Assembly: GCA_900547945.1 (NCBI GenBank)
Contig: URIT01000058.1
Location: forward strand, 1-18,364
Direction of reading: 5' to 3'
DNA: 18,364 nucleotides
Source of the DNA: an uncultured bacterium
GTDB taxonomy: Bacteria; Verrucomicrobiota; Kiritimatiellia; RFP12; UBA1067
Shown here: positions 1 through 7,168 of the stretch, piece after piece
Numbering within the stretch: the first letter of the stretch is position 1
Layout: each line of letters opens with the position of its first letter
Notes under the pieces: generated by a model
Seen by the model: only the letters and a program-made list of their open reading frames with translations
What the model was told of the DNA's origin: nothing
The model's database searches: none
Position numbers and translations under genes: made by a program

Positions 1-2
1 CC

Positions 3-980
3 CTCCCCGCCGCTGCCGCGCCCGCCGCGCCGGCCCTCCCCGCCGCCGCCACGTCCGTCCGGACGACGGCGACCGATACGGCCGAGCCGGAATGCAAGTA
101 CGGCTCGCTGGTGTTCAAGAAGCCCGCGACGCCCGAGCAGATCGCCGCCGCGAAGGCGAAGCTCACAGGAAGGCGGGTGGGACTCGTGTTCGAGAAGGGG
201 GCGGACGCGGAGACGGTGGCGGCGGCGCTCGCGCAGTGCCCGGAGGCGACCACCGTGCGCGTGCGGGACGTGAAGGGCGTCGCCCTCGCAGGGTTCGCGT
301 CCCTTCGGAACATGACAGACCTTGAGTTGCACGACATCGAGAATCTGGATCTCGCGCCGCTCGCGGGGCTGCCCGCGCTCAGGAACATCGGGCTCTACGG
401 GTCGCAGGTGAAGGACTTCTCGCCGCTCGCGTCCTGCCCGAATCTCGACCGCGTCTACTACTACGCCGTGAAGACGACACCCGAGGGCTACGCCTCGCTC
501 GGGACGCTCAAGCAGGTGAAGAAGTTCCACGGCGGGCTTACGAAGATGACGTCGCTGGAGTGGCTGCGCCAGGTGCCGCAGGCAGAGGAGCTGAAGGTCT
601 TCGCCGAGAAGTTCGCCGACCTGACGCCGATCCAGGCGCTGCCGAACCTCACCTACCTGCGCTGCTGGAACATGAAGGGCGACAATCTGTCGACGCCGTT
701 GGGCGACCTCGCGTTTCTCGCGCACAACACGAAGCTCCGCACGCTTGAGCTGCCCGGCTGCCGCTTCACGAACACGGCGGTGCTGGCCGGCCTGCCCGCG
801 CTTGAGAAGGTCGATTTCTCCGGCGCGAAGGAGCCGGTCGACGTCGCCTTCGCGGCGAAGCTGCCGAAGCTTCGGTTGCTCAACCTCCGGGACTGCCAGG
901 TCGTGAACGGCGCCGTGCTGGGCACGTTGCCGAAGACCGTGCGCGTAACGACGAGCAAGAAGACGACGGGATTGCAGTGA
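3..980 (+). CDS. Leucine-rich-repeat protein, 5'-partial
   Basis: The reading frame is open from the first bases of the window, so the gene starts upstream; a GTG at 111 is an internal Val codon, not a convincing start. The visible N-terminal part is an Ala/Pro-rich linker (first ~20 codons), which suggests that a signal or membrane segment or another domain lies outside the window. From about position 290 onward the protein is a series of irregular 20-25-residue leucine-rich repeats, for example LRNMTDLELHDIENL, LPALRNIGLYGSQV and LPALEKVDFSGA, of the internalin/BspA-like type. Such repeats usually form a curved scaffold for protein binding, often outside the cytoplasm. No catalytic motif is visible. 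It ends at TGA 978-980, before hairpin repeats and a convergent regulator gene. The LRR call is firm; the role is unknown. Confidence 0.75.
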   Translation, partial: LPAAAAPAAPALPAAATSVRTTATDTAEPECKYGSLVFKKPATPEQIAAAKAKLTGRRVGLVFEKGADAETVAAALAQCPEATTVRVRDVKGVALAGFASLRNMTDLELHDIENLDLAPLAGLPALRNIGLYGSQVKDFSPLASCPNLDRVYYYAVKTTPEGYASLGTLKQVKKFHGGLTKMTSLEWLRQVPQAEELKVFAEKFADLTPIQALPNLTYLRCWNMKGDNLSTPLGDLAFLAHNTKLRTLELPGCRFTNTAVLAGLPALEKVDFSGAKEPVDVAFAAKLPKLRLLNLRDCQVVNGAVLGTLPKTVRVTTSKKTTGLQ

Positions 981-995
981 TTCCCTTGCGGGGGC

Positions 996-1101
996 GGGCG
1001 GCCGAGGACGTCCGCCCCTACCATGCATACGGCCCTGCGTGCCACATGATATGCGCGGCCCTGCGCGTCCGCCGTTACCATGTGCGCGCCTCTGCGCGCG
1101 T
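996..1101. repeat. Cluster of GC-rich hairpins between convergent genes
   Basis: The first hairpin pairs GGGCGG (996-1001) with CCGCCC (1012-1017) and is followed by CTACCATG. Three imperfect units then each begin with CATG (1022, 1045, 1079) and each can form a GC-rich hairpin; the third pairs GTGCGCGC with GCGCGCGT. There is no T-tract. The cluster sits exactly between the convergent LRR and Crp/Fnr genes, so it could act as a two-way transcription barrier. The hairpin-plus-YACCATG layout resembles the CTCCCATG hairpins elsewhere in the window. Confidence 0.55.
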
Positions 1102-1769
1102 CACGGCCCGCGTGTGCGCGGTGCGAAGGACTGGGGACGCAGGAGCCGGAAATGGCGGCGGGTCGTTTCGATCTGGCCGTTGCGGACGAGCTTGCCGATT
1201 TCCGTCGAAAGGGCAGACCGGTCGACATTGAGGTAGTCGGCGAGCTGCTGGCGCGTGAAGGGGATTTCAAACGCATCGCTTCCAGTCGCCTCGGCCCGCA
1301 TTTCCAGATAGGCGAGCAGCTTTTCCGCCGTCGTGTGCTGCGTCAGGCAGTCGATCTTCCGCGCGAGGAGCGTGTTGCGGTGCGCAAGGGTCTCAAGAAG
1401 GCGGCAGACGAGCTGGACGTGGGCGGCGCAGCGCGTGGCGCAGGGGCGGAGGACCTTCTCGCCGCGTAGCAACAATATGCGCGTCGGTTCGGTGGCGACG
1501 ACGCTGGCGAAGGAACGTCCTTCGCCGCCGAGAATGAACGAGGTGCCGAAGACTTCGCCTCGGACAAGATGCGACAGCACCTTCGCGCGCCCGTCCCGAC
1601 TGTAGCGCACGACGTTGACCGCGCCGGAGAGAATGAGGCCGAAGAAGCGGGTCCGTTCGCCCTCGTGGAAGAGGTGTTCGCCTGTGTCGAGCATGGCTGT
1701 GCGCGCGCCGAGGCAGCTCCGCGCGGTCTTGAGGTCAAGCGAATCGAAGATGTCGAAAGGTTGCGTCAT
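1101..1769 (-). CDS. Crp/Fnr-family transcriptional regulator
   Basis: This encodes a 222-aa protein of normal Crp/Fnr length. Residues ~20-110 form a cyclic-nucleotide-binding-type beta roll (LFHEGERTRFFGLILSGAV, then GEVFGTS). A dimerisation helix spans ~112-140 and a Crp-type winged helix-turn-helix spans ~165-210 (PFTRQQLADYLNVDRSALS, then IGKLVRNGQI). The N-terminal Cys cluster of Fnr is absent, so an Fnr-type Fe-S oxygen sensor is not supported, and the ligand is unknown. The frame is open further upstream, but I chose ATG 1767-1769 because the conserved fold begins there and a good promoter lies just outside it. It is divergent from the HydG-like gene, which it may regulate (inference). 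Confidence 0.85.
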   Translation of the reverse strand: MTQPFDIFDSLDLKTARSCLGARTAMLDTGEHLFHEGERTRFFGLILSGAVNVVRYSRDGRAKVLSHLVRGEVFGTSFILGGEGRSFASVVATEPTRILLLRGEKVLRPCATRCAAHVQLVCRLLETLAHRNTLLARKIDCLTQHTTAEKLLAYLEMRAEATGSDAFEIPFTRQQLADYLNVDRSALSTEIGKLVRNGQIETTRRHFRLLRPQSFAPRTRGP

Positions 1770-1776
1770 TGTTGGA

Positions 1777-1805
1777 ATTACAACATACTTTCGCCGCCAC
1801 GTCAA
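1777..1805 (-). promoter_or_regulatory. Sigma70-like promoter for the Crp/Fnr gene, probably leaderless
   Basis: On the minus strand, TTGACG (1800-1805) and TGTAAT (1777-1782) are separated by exactly 17 nt. The -10 box ends 7 nt before the chosen ATG, so transcription would begin at or next to the start codon. This fits the absence of any Shine-Dalgarno sequence there. Confidence 0.6.
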
Positions 1806-1893
1806 GTATACTGATCGCGTTCGGCATATTATGGATGAGACAAATAAAAGAGTTGATCGGCAATTCGAGAGGAATGGCCTCCGTGCCGCCCAC

Positions 1894-1918
1894 GGACGCG
1901 ACGAAGCGCGTCCCTCCC
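1894..1918 (+). repeat. REP-like hairpin element (hairpin + CTCCC)
   Basis: GGACGCG (1894-1900) pairs with CGCGTCC (1907-1913), with loop ACGAAG, and is followed directly by CTCCC. The same design recurs at 5489-5513 and 7541-7565 (inverted), 8107-8134, 14510-14537 and in the 71-bp array at the right end. It lies in the gap between the divergent Crp/Fnr and HydG-like genes. Confidence 0.65.
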
Positions 1919-1952
1919 GTTCGGGAAATGTTTCCGAGACAAGATGCTTAAA

Positions 1953-2005
1953 CTTAACCACTTAACTACTTAATCACTTAACTACTTAACTACTTAACCA
2001 CTTAA
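1953..2005 (+). repeat. 8-bp tandem repeat CTTAAYYA upstream of the HydG-like gene
   Basis: Six consecutive octamers (CTTAACCA, CTTAACTA, CTTAATCA, CTTAACTA, CTTAACTA, CTTAACCA) run from 1953 to 2000, with a partial unit after them and CTTAAA before. The tract ends about 20 bp before the HydG-like ATG and is the only strongly AT-rich stretch there, so it probably overlaps the promoter. No clear -35/-10 pair or Shine-Dalgarno is seen; CCTCCC precedes the ATG. Confidence 0.8.
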
Positions 2006-2025
2006 TTTAATCACTTCATCCTCCC

Positions 2026-3561
2026 ATGGCAGACTGCTCAACCATCCGCTCCTTCAGGGACGCGGCGGACTATACGAAGAACTTCATCGTCCAATCGGAA
2101 ATCGACAAGTACCTTCCCGGCGGGAAGCACTTCGTGGACGAGGCGGAGATCGACCGCCTGATCGCGGAGATCGACGCGAAGCCGGCCGATCCCGTGCGCG
2201 TGCGGGAGATCATCGCGAAGAGCGCGTCGACGTGCGAGACGCTACTTCCCGCCGAGACGGCGGAGCTGATGCGCGTGACGGATCCGGGGCTCTTCGAGGA
2301 GATGCGCGCGGCGGCGGACCGCATCAAGCACAAGGTCTACGACAACCGCATCGTGATGTTCGCGCCGCTCTACATGTCGAACCTCTGCGTGAACGGGTGC
2401 CGCTACTGCGGCTTCCGCGAGGGGAACGCCCTGCAGAAGCGCCGCGTCCTCACGATGGACGAACTGCGGGAGGAGATCGACGTGCTTGCGGGCCGCATCG
2501 GCCACAAGCGCCTCATCGCCGTCTACGGCGAGCATCCGACGACCTCGACCGCGTACATCGCCGAGACGATCGAGACGTGCTACAGCCGGAAGGTGCCGGC
2601 GCCGCGCACGGGGGCGCTCAACGCGATCCGCCGCGTGAACGTGAACGCCGCGCCGCTGCCGATCGCGGACCTGAAAGTGCTGCGTTCCGTCGGCATCGGC
2701 ACGTTCCAGGTCTTCCAGGAGACGTACAACCGCAAGCTCTACGAACAGATGCACCCGGCGTGGAGCGTGAAGGGGAACTACGACTGGCGCACGACGTGCT
2801 TCCACCGGTGCCTGGAGGCGGGGGTGGACGACGTGGGCTTCGGTGTCCTCTACGGCCTTTGCGACTGGCGCTTCGAACTGCTCGCCACGATCATGCACGC
2901 GCGCGACCTGGAGCGCTGGTTCAACATCGGTCCGCACACGCTCAGCTTCCCGCGCCTGGAGCCTGCGAGTGGCACGAAGGTGCCGGAGGAGTCGCCGTGG
3001 CTGATCGACGACGAGACGTTCCGCCGCATCCTCGTCATTGCGCGCCTCTCCGTGCCCTACACGGGCATGATCGTGACGGCGCGCGAGCATCCCGAAAGCC
3101 GCAACCGCGCGCTCGACTGCGGCATGACGCAGCTCGACTGCTCCTCCAACATCGCGATCAAGGGCTACAGCGACTTCGCGGACGAGGCGCACCAGGAGAA
3201 GGAGCGCCAGCAGTTCATGCTCGGCGACAACCGCTCCATCGAGGAGATGGTGAAGTACCTCGCCGAGCGCGGCACGATCACCTCCTTCTGCACGGCGGGC
3301 TACCGTTGCGGCCGCACGGGCGGGTGCATCATGGACGCGCTCAAGACGGGGCGCGAGGGCAAGTTCTGCAAGATCAACGCGGTCCTCACCTTCCGTGAAT
3401 GGCTCGACGACTTCGCGCAGGATCCCGCCACCCGCGCCGTCGGCGAGGCGCTCATCGAGAAGGAGCTGGCGGGCATCAAAAAATGGGTGCCGAAGTTCTA
3501 TCCCTCCGTCCTGAAGCAGTACGAGGCCACCTGCCGGGGCGAACGCGATCTGTTTTTCTGA
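2026..3561 (+). CDS. hydG: HydG-like radical SAM enzyme with altered C-terminal cluster site
   Basis: This encodes 511 aa, close to HydG length (ThiH is shorter, about 370). The radical-SAM CX3CX2C motif is at C121, C125 and C128 (NLCVNGCRYCGF). HydG-family features follow: TFQVFQETYN, GVLYGLCDWRFE and IGPHTLSFPRLEPASGT, then the C-terminal LGDNRSIEEM and FCTAGYRCGRTGG. In known HydG, which cleaves tyrosine to build the Fe(CO)CN synthon of the [FeFe]-hydrogenase H-cluster, the C-terminal auxiliary cluster uses CX2CX22C. Here C422 and C448 are kept but the middle Cys is Gly425, while extra Cys occur at 428 and 434. The usual SAGS motif reads DCSS. No hydE, hydF or hydrogenase gene is in the window. 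It may be a HydG paralog with a changed cluster or product. An M20 peptidase gene follows 18 nt downstream, probably co-transcribed. Confidence 0.8.
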   Translation: MADCSTIRSFRDAADYTKNFIVQSEIDKYLPGGKHFVDEAEIDRLIAEIDAKPADPVRVREIIAKSASTCETLLPAETAELMRVTDPGLFEEMRAAADRIKHKVYDNRIVMFAPLYMSNLCVNGCRYCGFREGNALQKRRVLTMDELREEIDVLAGRIGHKRLIAVYGEHPTTSTAYIAETIETCYSRKVPAPRTGALNAIRRVNVNAAPLPIADLKVLRSVGIGTFQVFQETYNRKLYEQMHPAWSVKGNYDWRTTCFHRCLEAGVDDVGFGVLYGLCDWRFELLATIMHARDLERWFNIGPHTLSFPRLEPASGTKVPEESPWLIDDETFRRILVIARLSVPYTGMIVTAREHPESRNRALDCGMTQLDCSSNIAIKGYSDFADEAHQEKERQQFMLGDNRSIEEMVKYLAERGTITSFCTAGYRCGRTGGCIMDALKTGREGKFCKINAVLTFREWLDDFAQDPATRAVGEALIEKELAGIKKWVPKFYPSVLKQYEATCRGERDLFF

Positions 3562-3579
3562 AGACGAAAGGGCACCGCC

Positions 3580-4950
3580 ATGTCCACGCCATCCTCCATC
3601 CCCGCTTCCATCCTGGACGAATACTTCGAGCTGCTGCGCTTCGAGACGGTCGGCGCCGACCCCGTGAAGTTGCGCGACTGCCTCTGCTGCGCGACGTGGA
3701 TCCAGAAGTGGCTGACGCCCCTTGGCTTCAAGGCGGAACTCATGCAGGCGCCGGGGCTCCTCGGTACGCCGCCCGTCGTGTTCGCGGAACGGAAGGGCGA
3801 CGCGGGTGCGCCGACGGTTCTCTTCTACGGACACTACGACGTACAGCCGGCGGATCCGCTCGACGAATGGAAGACGCCGCCGTTCGTGCCGACGCTGAAG
3901 GGCGATGGGCGCGTCTACTGCCGGGGCGCGCAGGACGACAAGGGGCAGTGGTTCGCGTGCCTCTGCGGGATGCGCGCGTTCCTCGCGTCCCGCGCGGGCC
4001 GCCCCGTGCCCACGCTCAAGGTCGTGCTGGAAGGGCAGGAGGAAAGCGGGTCCACCGCGCTCGCGAAACTGGCGCCGACGATCAAGGATCGCCTGCGCGC
4101 GGACGTGCTGCTCGTCTGCGACACGGGCGCGGCGGCGGATCTGCGCCCGGCCATCGTCGCGGGGCTGCGCGGCGTGAGCCACTTCACGGTGCGTCTCACG
4201 GCGGCGGACCACGACCTCCATTCGGGCGAGTTCGGCGGCATCGCGCCGAATCCCGCGCAGGGCATGGCGGAACTGCTCGCCTCGCTCCACAATGCGGATG
4301 GTTCGATTGCCGTGCGCGGGTTCTGCGACGGCATCGTGACGCCGACGGATGCGGAGCGTGCCGCCGCGGAGGCCGCCGCGCTGGGCGACGCGCGTTACGA
4401 GGAGGAGATGGGGTGCCCGCCCGTCGGCGGCGAGGCGGGGCTCACGCTCACGGAGCGCAACTCGTTCCGTCCGACCATCGAGGTGAACGGCGTCCACTCC
4501 GGCTACGGCGGGCCTGGCTCGAAGACGGTCATCCCCGCCGCCGCGCTCGCGAAGCTCTCCATGCGGCTTGTGCCGGGGCAGGACCCCGATGCGGCGATGG
4601 CGTGCGTCGAACGGCATCTGCGCCAGCACACGCCCCGGGGCATGACGCTCTTCGTCGAGGACCTGACGGGCGAGGCGGCGGGGTTCCGTCTGCCGCTCGC
4701 TTCGCCGGTCTTCCGACTCGCGGCGCACGTTCTCGGCGAGATGGACGCGCGTGGGCCGGTCTTTCAGTGGGACGGCGCGTCGATCCCCGTCGTCTCCACA
4801 CTGGCGTCCTGTAGCGGCGCCGCTCCGCTCCTCGTCGGATGGGGCCAGCCGCAGGACCGCATTCACTCGCCGAACGAATCGTTCGGGCTCGACCAGTTCG
4901 CGCGCGCGATGGCGTGGGGCGAACGGATCCTCGCAGCCCTCGCGGACTGA
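3580..4950 (+). CDS. M20-family metallo-dipeptidase
   Basis: This encodes 456 aa, typical of M20 dipeptidases (CNDP/PepV-like group), which hydrolyse dipeptides or related amides with two metal ions in the cytoplasm. Metal and catalytic residues are visible in order: HYDVQP (H85, D87), GAQDDKGQ (D119/D120), EGQEESGS (general base E154, ligand E155), VCDTG (D181), LHSGEFGG (H214, the dimer-contributed His of this subgroup) and the C-terminal DRIHSPNES (H429). The lid/dimerisation domain is present, so the enzyme looks intact. AAAGGG upstream of ATG 3580 is a plausible weak ribosome binding site. Its gene follows the HydG-like gene in the same direction and ends before a strong terminator. The exact substrate cannot be read from the sequence. 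Confidence 0.88.
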   Translation: MSTPSSIPASILDEYFELLRFETVGADPVKLRDCLCCATWIQKWLTPLGFKAELMQAPGLLGTPPVVFAERKGDAGAPTVLFYGHYDVQPADPLDEWKTPPFVPTLKGDGRVYCRGAQDDKGQWFACLCGMRAFLASRAGRPVPTLKVVLEGQEESGSTALAKLAPTIKDRLRADVLLVCDTGAAADLRPAIVAGLRGVSHFTVRLTAADHDLHSGEFGGIAPNPAQGMAELLASLHNADGSIAVRGFCDGIVTPTDAERAAAEAAALGDARYEEEMGCPPVGGEAGLTLTERNSFRPTIEVNGVHSGYGGPGSKTVIPAAALAKLSMRLVPGQDPDAAMACVERHLRQHTPRGMTLFVEDLTGEAAGFRLPLASPVFRLAAHVLGEMDARGPVFQWDGASIPVVSTLASCSGAAPLLVGWGQPQDRIHSPNESFGLDQFARAMAWGERILAALAD

Positions 4951-4976
4951 GGTCTGTGCCGGGACTGAATTTCAGG

Positions 4977-5005
4977 CCGTCGCCGTTCTCGGCGACGGTT
5001 TTCTT
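4977..5005 (+). terminator. Rho-independent terminator after the M20 gene
   Basis: CCGTCGCCG (4977-4985), loop TTCT, CGGCGACGG (4990-4998), then TTTTCTT: a perfect 9-bp stem with a T-tract. An almost identical terminator recurs at 7024-7053, differing in the loop. Confidence 0.85.
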
Positions 5006-5116
5006 GTGCCCGCCGCACATGTGCGCTGCGGGACCCCCTTAACAAGACTCCATGATTATGGAAGGTTGATTGAATAAAATCAATCAACCAAAATTAATAA
5101 AAAAGGAGTAGAGAAA

Positions 5117-5470
5117 ATGGCGTATCCGCGTTCCCTCGTTCGTTCTTCCTTCGATTCCGACCGCATCGCGGCGTGTCTGACCAGGAAGACGCCTACGCAC
5201 CGCGCCGCCGCGAAGCGGCACTACTACGCCGAGTTCGTCGGGAACACGGCCTCCGTCCGCTGGGTCAGGGGTCGCGTCCATGTGAAGCTGGAGCGGGTGT
5301 TTGAGTCCGAGGTCGAACATGCGCACTACCGGGATGGTCTGCTTGAGGTGAACCTCGTTAGCGGTGCCCACTACGTCCTCGACGTTGCCTTCGGCAAGGT
5401 TGTGTCGGTCTCCGGCCTTCCCGAACTCCCGAAGCACCTCCCCACCACCCCGGCCGCACGGGCCGCGTAA
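5117..5470 (+). CDS. Unknown 117-aa protein, copy 1
   Basis: I do not recognise the family. The protein is basic at the N-terminus (RSLVRSSF, HRAAAKRHYY). Its middle alternates hydrophobic and charged residues as in a small beta-rich fold (ASVRWVRGRVHVKLERVF, LLEVNLVSGAHYVLDVAFG), and it ends in a Pro/Ala-rich tail. There is no signal peptide, membrane segment, Cys motif or helix-turn-helix. GGAG (5105-5108) lies 8 nt before ATG 5117, so translation is well supported. A second copy at 7169-7522 differs by three residues (S14P, R23M and a T-to-I change near the C-terminus). Both follow the same terminator and precede the same palindrome, so the gene belongs to a duplicated module. It is not obviously a transposase or integrase. 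Confidence 0.65.
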   Translation: MAYPRSLVRSSFDSDRIAACLTRKTPTHRAAAKRHYYAEFVGNTASVRWVRGRVHVKLERVFESEVEHAHYRDGLLEVNLVSGAHYVLDVAFGKVVSVSGLPELPKHLPTTPAARAA

Positions 5471-5488
5471 GGCGGTTTGGAGGGGCCA

Positions 5489-5513
5489 GGGAGGGTTGCG
5501 CTCCCGCGCGACC
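5489..5513 (-). repeat. REP-like hairpin element, inverted
   Basis: Read on the minus strand: GGTCGCGC, loop GGGA, GCGCAACC, then CTCCC, the same design as the plus-strand copies at 1894 and 8107. It lies 18 bp after the stop of the 117-aa gene and is the first structure downstream of it. Confidence 0.65.
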
Positions 5514-5645
5514 GTAACCGGGAGGTGGCGGGGGGGGGGCGGCCGGGAAATCCGAATTGGGGTTGGAATCCTGATTGGAGATGGTCCCCATGTGTGGGTT
5601 GGTCGACCGAGGACCACGATGCGTTTCTCACGATGCGTTTCTGCG

Positions 5646-5677
5646 GATTTCACATCGGAACGTTCCGACGTGAAATC
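5646..5677. repeat. 32-bp palindrome, copy 1
   Basis: GATTTCACATCGGAAC is followed by its reverse complement with one mismatch (15 of 16 pairs). Related palindromes are at 7816-7847 (perfect) and 8177-8208 (decayed). The half-site GACTTCACTTCGGAAC also occurs in every unit of the right-end array. It could be a protein-binding site, an element terminus or a cruciform-forming site. Confidence 0.75.
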
Positions 5678-5869
5678 CTCCTGGATGGCTTTCCCATACC
5701 AACGTCGTGCATTGGTGGGATGGAATGAGGGTGATGGGGGGAGACATGGAAATTCTTCGTGTGAGGGCTTTGGGAGTAAGATCCCGTGAGCCCTGCGGTC
5801 CTAGTAAAGGTGATTGAACCGTATCTGTATCTGGTGGTAAGATTGTCAGCGATGTCCTTTAAACCGACC
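5678..5869. other. Noncoding stretch between palindrome and promoter-like boxes
   Basis: No convincing gene is present. Short blocks match the equivalent stretch after the third palindrome (8209-8321): CTCCT after the palindrome, GTAAGAT, and CAGCGATG before the -35-like box. The matches are not codon-periodic and fall in different frames, which argues against a decayed gene. Confidence 0.5.
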
Positions 5870-5899
5870 TTGTCGGTGCATAAAGGGGTATGGTAGACT
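5870..5899 (+). promoter_or_regulatory. Candidate promoter of the ADP-ribosylglycohydrolase leader
   Basis: TTGTCG (5870-5875), 18-nt spacer, TAGACT (5894-5899) with an extended TGG in front. The same layout, TTGCCA-17-TAGACT also with TGG, occurs at 8322-8350 upstream of the nine-gene operon. The boxes are individually imperfect; conservation in two places is the main support. Confidence 0.45.
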
Positions 5900-5924
5900 A
5901 CCGAAATCGTCGGTTCACTTGAAA

Positions 5925-6021
5925 CCTGGAAATTTTCCTTATGCGGAACCGTACGACGTGTGGGATGTGTTCCCATGAGGGGCATATTTCTCCATCGTGT
6001 TTCCCGCATGGTTTTTCTGGG
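5925..6021 (+). ncRNA. Candidate structured leader RNA, copy 1
   Basis: This is a 97-nt nested fold. The outer helix is CCTGGAAA (5925-5932) with TTTCTGGG (6014-6021); the second is ATGCGG (5941-5946) with CCGCAT (6004-6009). Inside these, ACGA pairs with TCGT, TGGGA with the TCTCCA region, and an apical hairpin TGTGTTCCC-ATGA-GGGGCATA closes the fold. The homologous fold at 8473-8569 is also 97 nt, with sequence changes that preserve pairing (UGUG/CAUA here, UGCG/CGCA there; an outer G-U pair here is G-C there). It lies 61 nt before the ATG of the glycohydrolase gene. No known RNA family was recognised. Confidence 0.6.
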
Positions 6022-6082
6022 ATCTTCCTCTGACCGGTTGTCATGAAAGTGGAAATGAAATGAAAGGGAATGAGAAAAGAAC

Positions 6083-6913
6083 ATGAAGAATCATCCGTTC
6101 TACGGCGCGATTGTCGGCGACATCGTCGGTTCGCGTTTCGAGTTCAAGCCGATCAAGACCAAGTCGTTCGAGCTGTTCGACGACGCATGTCAGTTCACGG
6201 ACGACACGGTGATGACCGTGGCGATCGCGAACGCGCTTCTCGACGTGCGCGCGATGGGGCGTCCGCTCGGCGAGGCGGCGGTTGACGCCATGCGGAGCCT
6301 TGCGGAGCGGATTGACGAACATGGTTTCGACGTGGGCTACGGCTGCCGATTCCAGCAGTGGGTCTTCGCGGAGACGCCGCAGCCGCCCTACCATTCGTAT
6401 GGCAACGGATCCGCGATGCGCGTGGGGGCGGTTGGACTTTGGGCCGCGACGGCCGAGGAGGCGATCGACCAGGCGCGCGCCGTGACGGTCGTTTCGCACG
6501 ATCATCCCGAAGGCGTCAAGGGGGCCGTGGCGACGGCCCTGGGCGTCTGGTTCGCGGGACATGGCTGGACGAAGGAGCAGATGCGCGCCCGGCTGGGGGA
6601 GTTGTACCCTGAACTGCTCGCCGCCGACTACACCTTGGAGCGTATTCGCCCGGACTACGCTTTCGACGAAACATGCCAGCGAACCGTGCCGCAGGCACTT
6701 GCGGCCTTCTTCGAGTCGACGTCCTACGAGGATGCCATCCGCAATACAATCTCCCTGGGTGGCGACGCCGACACGCTGGGCGCCATTACGGGTGCCGTCG
6801 CGGGTGCCTTCTACGGTGTCCCGGATGCGTTCGTGGCCCGTGCCCGGACGTTCCTCGCCCAGGATCTTCTGGACGGAGTCGACCGTTTCGAGGCGGCGAT
6901 TGCCTCGATGTAG
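6083..6913 (+). CDS. ADP-ribosylglycohydrolase family protein
   Basis: This encodes 276 aa, the usual size of the DraG/ARH all-alpha family, which removes ADP-ribose from proteins, nucleic acids or small molecules using a two-metal Mg or Mn centre. The hallmark motifs are all present: GDIVGSRFE (12-20), FTDDTVMT (38-45, metal ligands D40, D41, T42), YGNGSAMR (106-113), SHDHPEG (138-144) and SLGGDADTLGAITGAVAG (metal ligands D228, D230, T231). It therefore looks catalytically intact and cytoplasmic. I chose ATG 6083, where the GAIVGDIVG core begins a few residues in; AAAGGGAA lies 12 nt upstream. The gene is bracketed by two copies of the 117-aa module and preceded by the conserved leader. No ADP-ribosyltransferase is recognisable in the window, so the target is unknown. 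Confidence 0.9.
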   Translation: MKNHPFYGAIVGDIVGSRFEFKPIKTKSFELFDDACQFTDDTVMTVAIANALLDVRAMGRPLGEAAVDAMRSLAERIDEHGFDVGYGCRFQQWVFAETPQPPYHSYGNGSAMRVGAVGLWAATAEEAIDQARAVTVVSHDHPEGVKGAVATALGVWFAGHGWTKEQMRARLGELYPELLAADYTLERIRPDYAFDETCQRTVPQALAAFFESTSYEDAIRNTISLGGDADTLGAITGAVAGAFYGVPDAFVARARTFLAQDLLDGVDRFEAAIASM

Positions 6914-7023
6914 GAGCCGGTCTTCCTCGGTCATGTGAGCCCTTTGATGGCCTCGTGATCGCACAGCTCGATGATGACCGGTCCCCCATGCGTTGTCGAC
7001 CTAAAGGACCGTTTCCTTCCCTG

Positions 7024-7053
7024 ACCGTCGCCGTTTTCGGCGACGGTTTTCTT
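7024..7053 (+). terminator. Rho-independent terminator after the glycohydrolase gene
   Basis: ACCGTCGCCG (7024-7033), loop TTTT, CGGCGACGGT (7038-7047), then TTTCTT: a perfect 10-bp stem. Followed by the same second hairpin as copy 1 (CCCGC 7057-7061 with GCGGG 7076-7080). The gap 6914-7023 holds nothing else I can identify. Confidence 0.85.
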
Positions 7054-7168
7054 GTGCCCGCCGCACATGTGCGCTGCGGGACACCCCCTTAACAAGGCCG
7101 TACGGTTATTGGGGGGGGGGTGAGTGGAATCAATCAACCAAAATTAATAAAAAAAAAGAGTAGAGAAA

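Larger units (their letters stand above)
4977..5677 (+). repeat. Duplicated module, copy 1
   Basis: The module contains an intrinsic terminator, a second hairpin (CCCGC 5009-5013 with GCGGG 5028-5032, enclosing palindromic CGCACATGTGCG), the 117-codon gene, an inverted REP-like hairpin, a G-run and a 32-bp palindrome. Copy 2 is at 7024-7847 in the same orientation. The coding part differs at only three bases. The noncoding part differs more: a ~120-bp indel, G-run length, and the region between the hairpin and the gene, where copy 1 has a GTTGATTG/CAATCAAC hairpin that copy 2 half lacks. The two copies flank the ADP-ribosylglycohydrolase gene as direct repeats. Confidence 0.85.

Noticed and set aside
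1770..1961. 64-residue N-terminal extension of the Crp/Fnr protein
   Set aside because: It reads through a good promoter and low-complexity sequence, and the family normally starts where I placed it.
2026..3561. A hydrogenase-maturation locus
   Set aside because: Only one HydG-like gene is present; the neighbours are a Crp/Fnr regulator and a dipeptidase, and the auxiliary cluster motif is altered.
2242..4866. 874-codon open frame on the minus strand
   Set aside because: It lies antisense to two well-supported genes (HydG-like and M20) and is an Arg/Ala/His-rich translation typical of high-GC shadow frames; no domain is visible.
5055..5100. Promoter for the 117-aa gene in the AT-rich hairpin of copy 1
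   Set aside because: TTGATT-17-CAAAAT is a weak match and is lost in copy 2; AT-rich sequence alone could give it by chance.
5650..6084. 144-codon minus-strand frame over the first leader
   Set aside because: Its product does not align in frame with that of the second leader although the DNA is similar; no ribosome binding site or protein motif.
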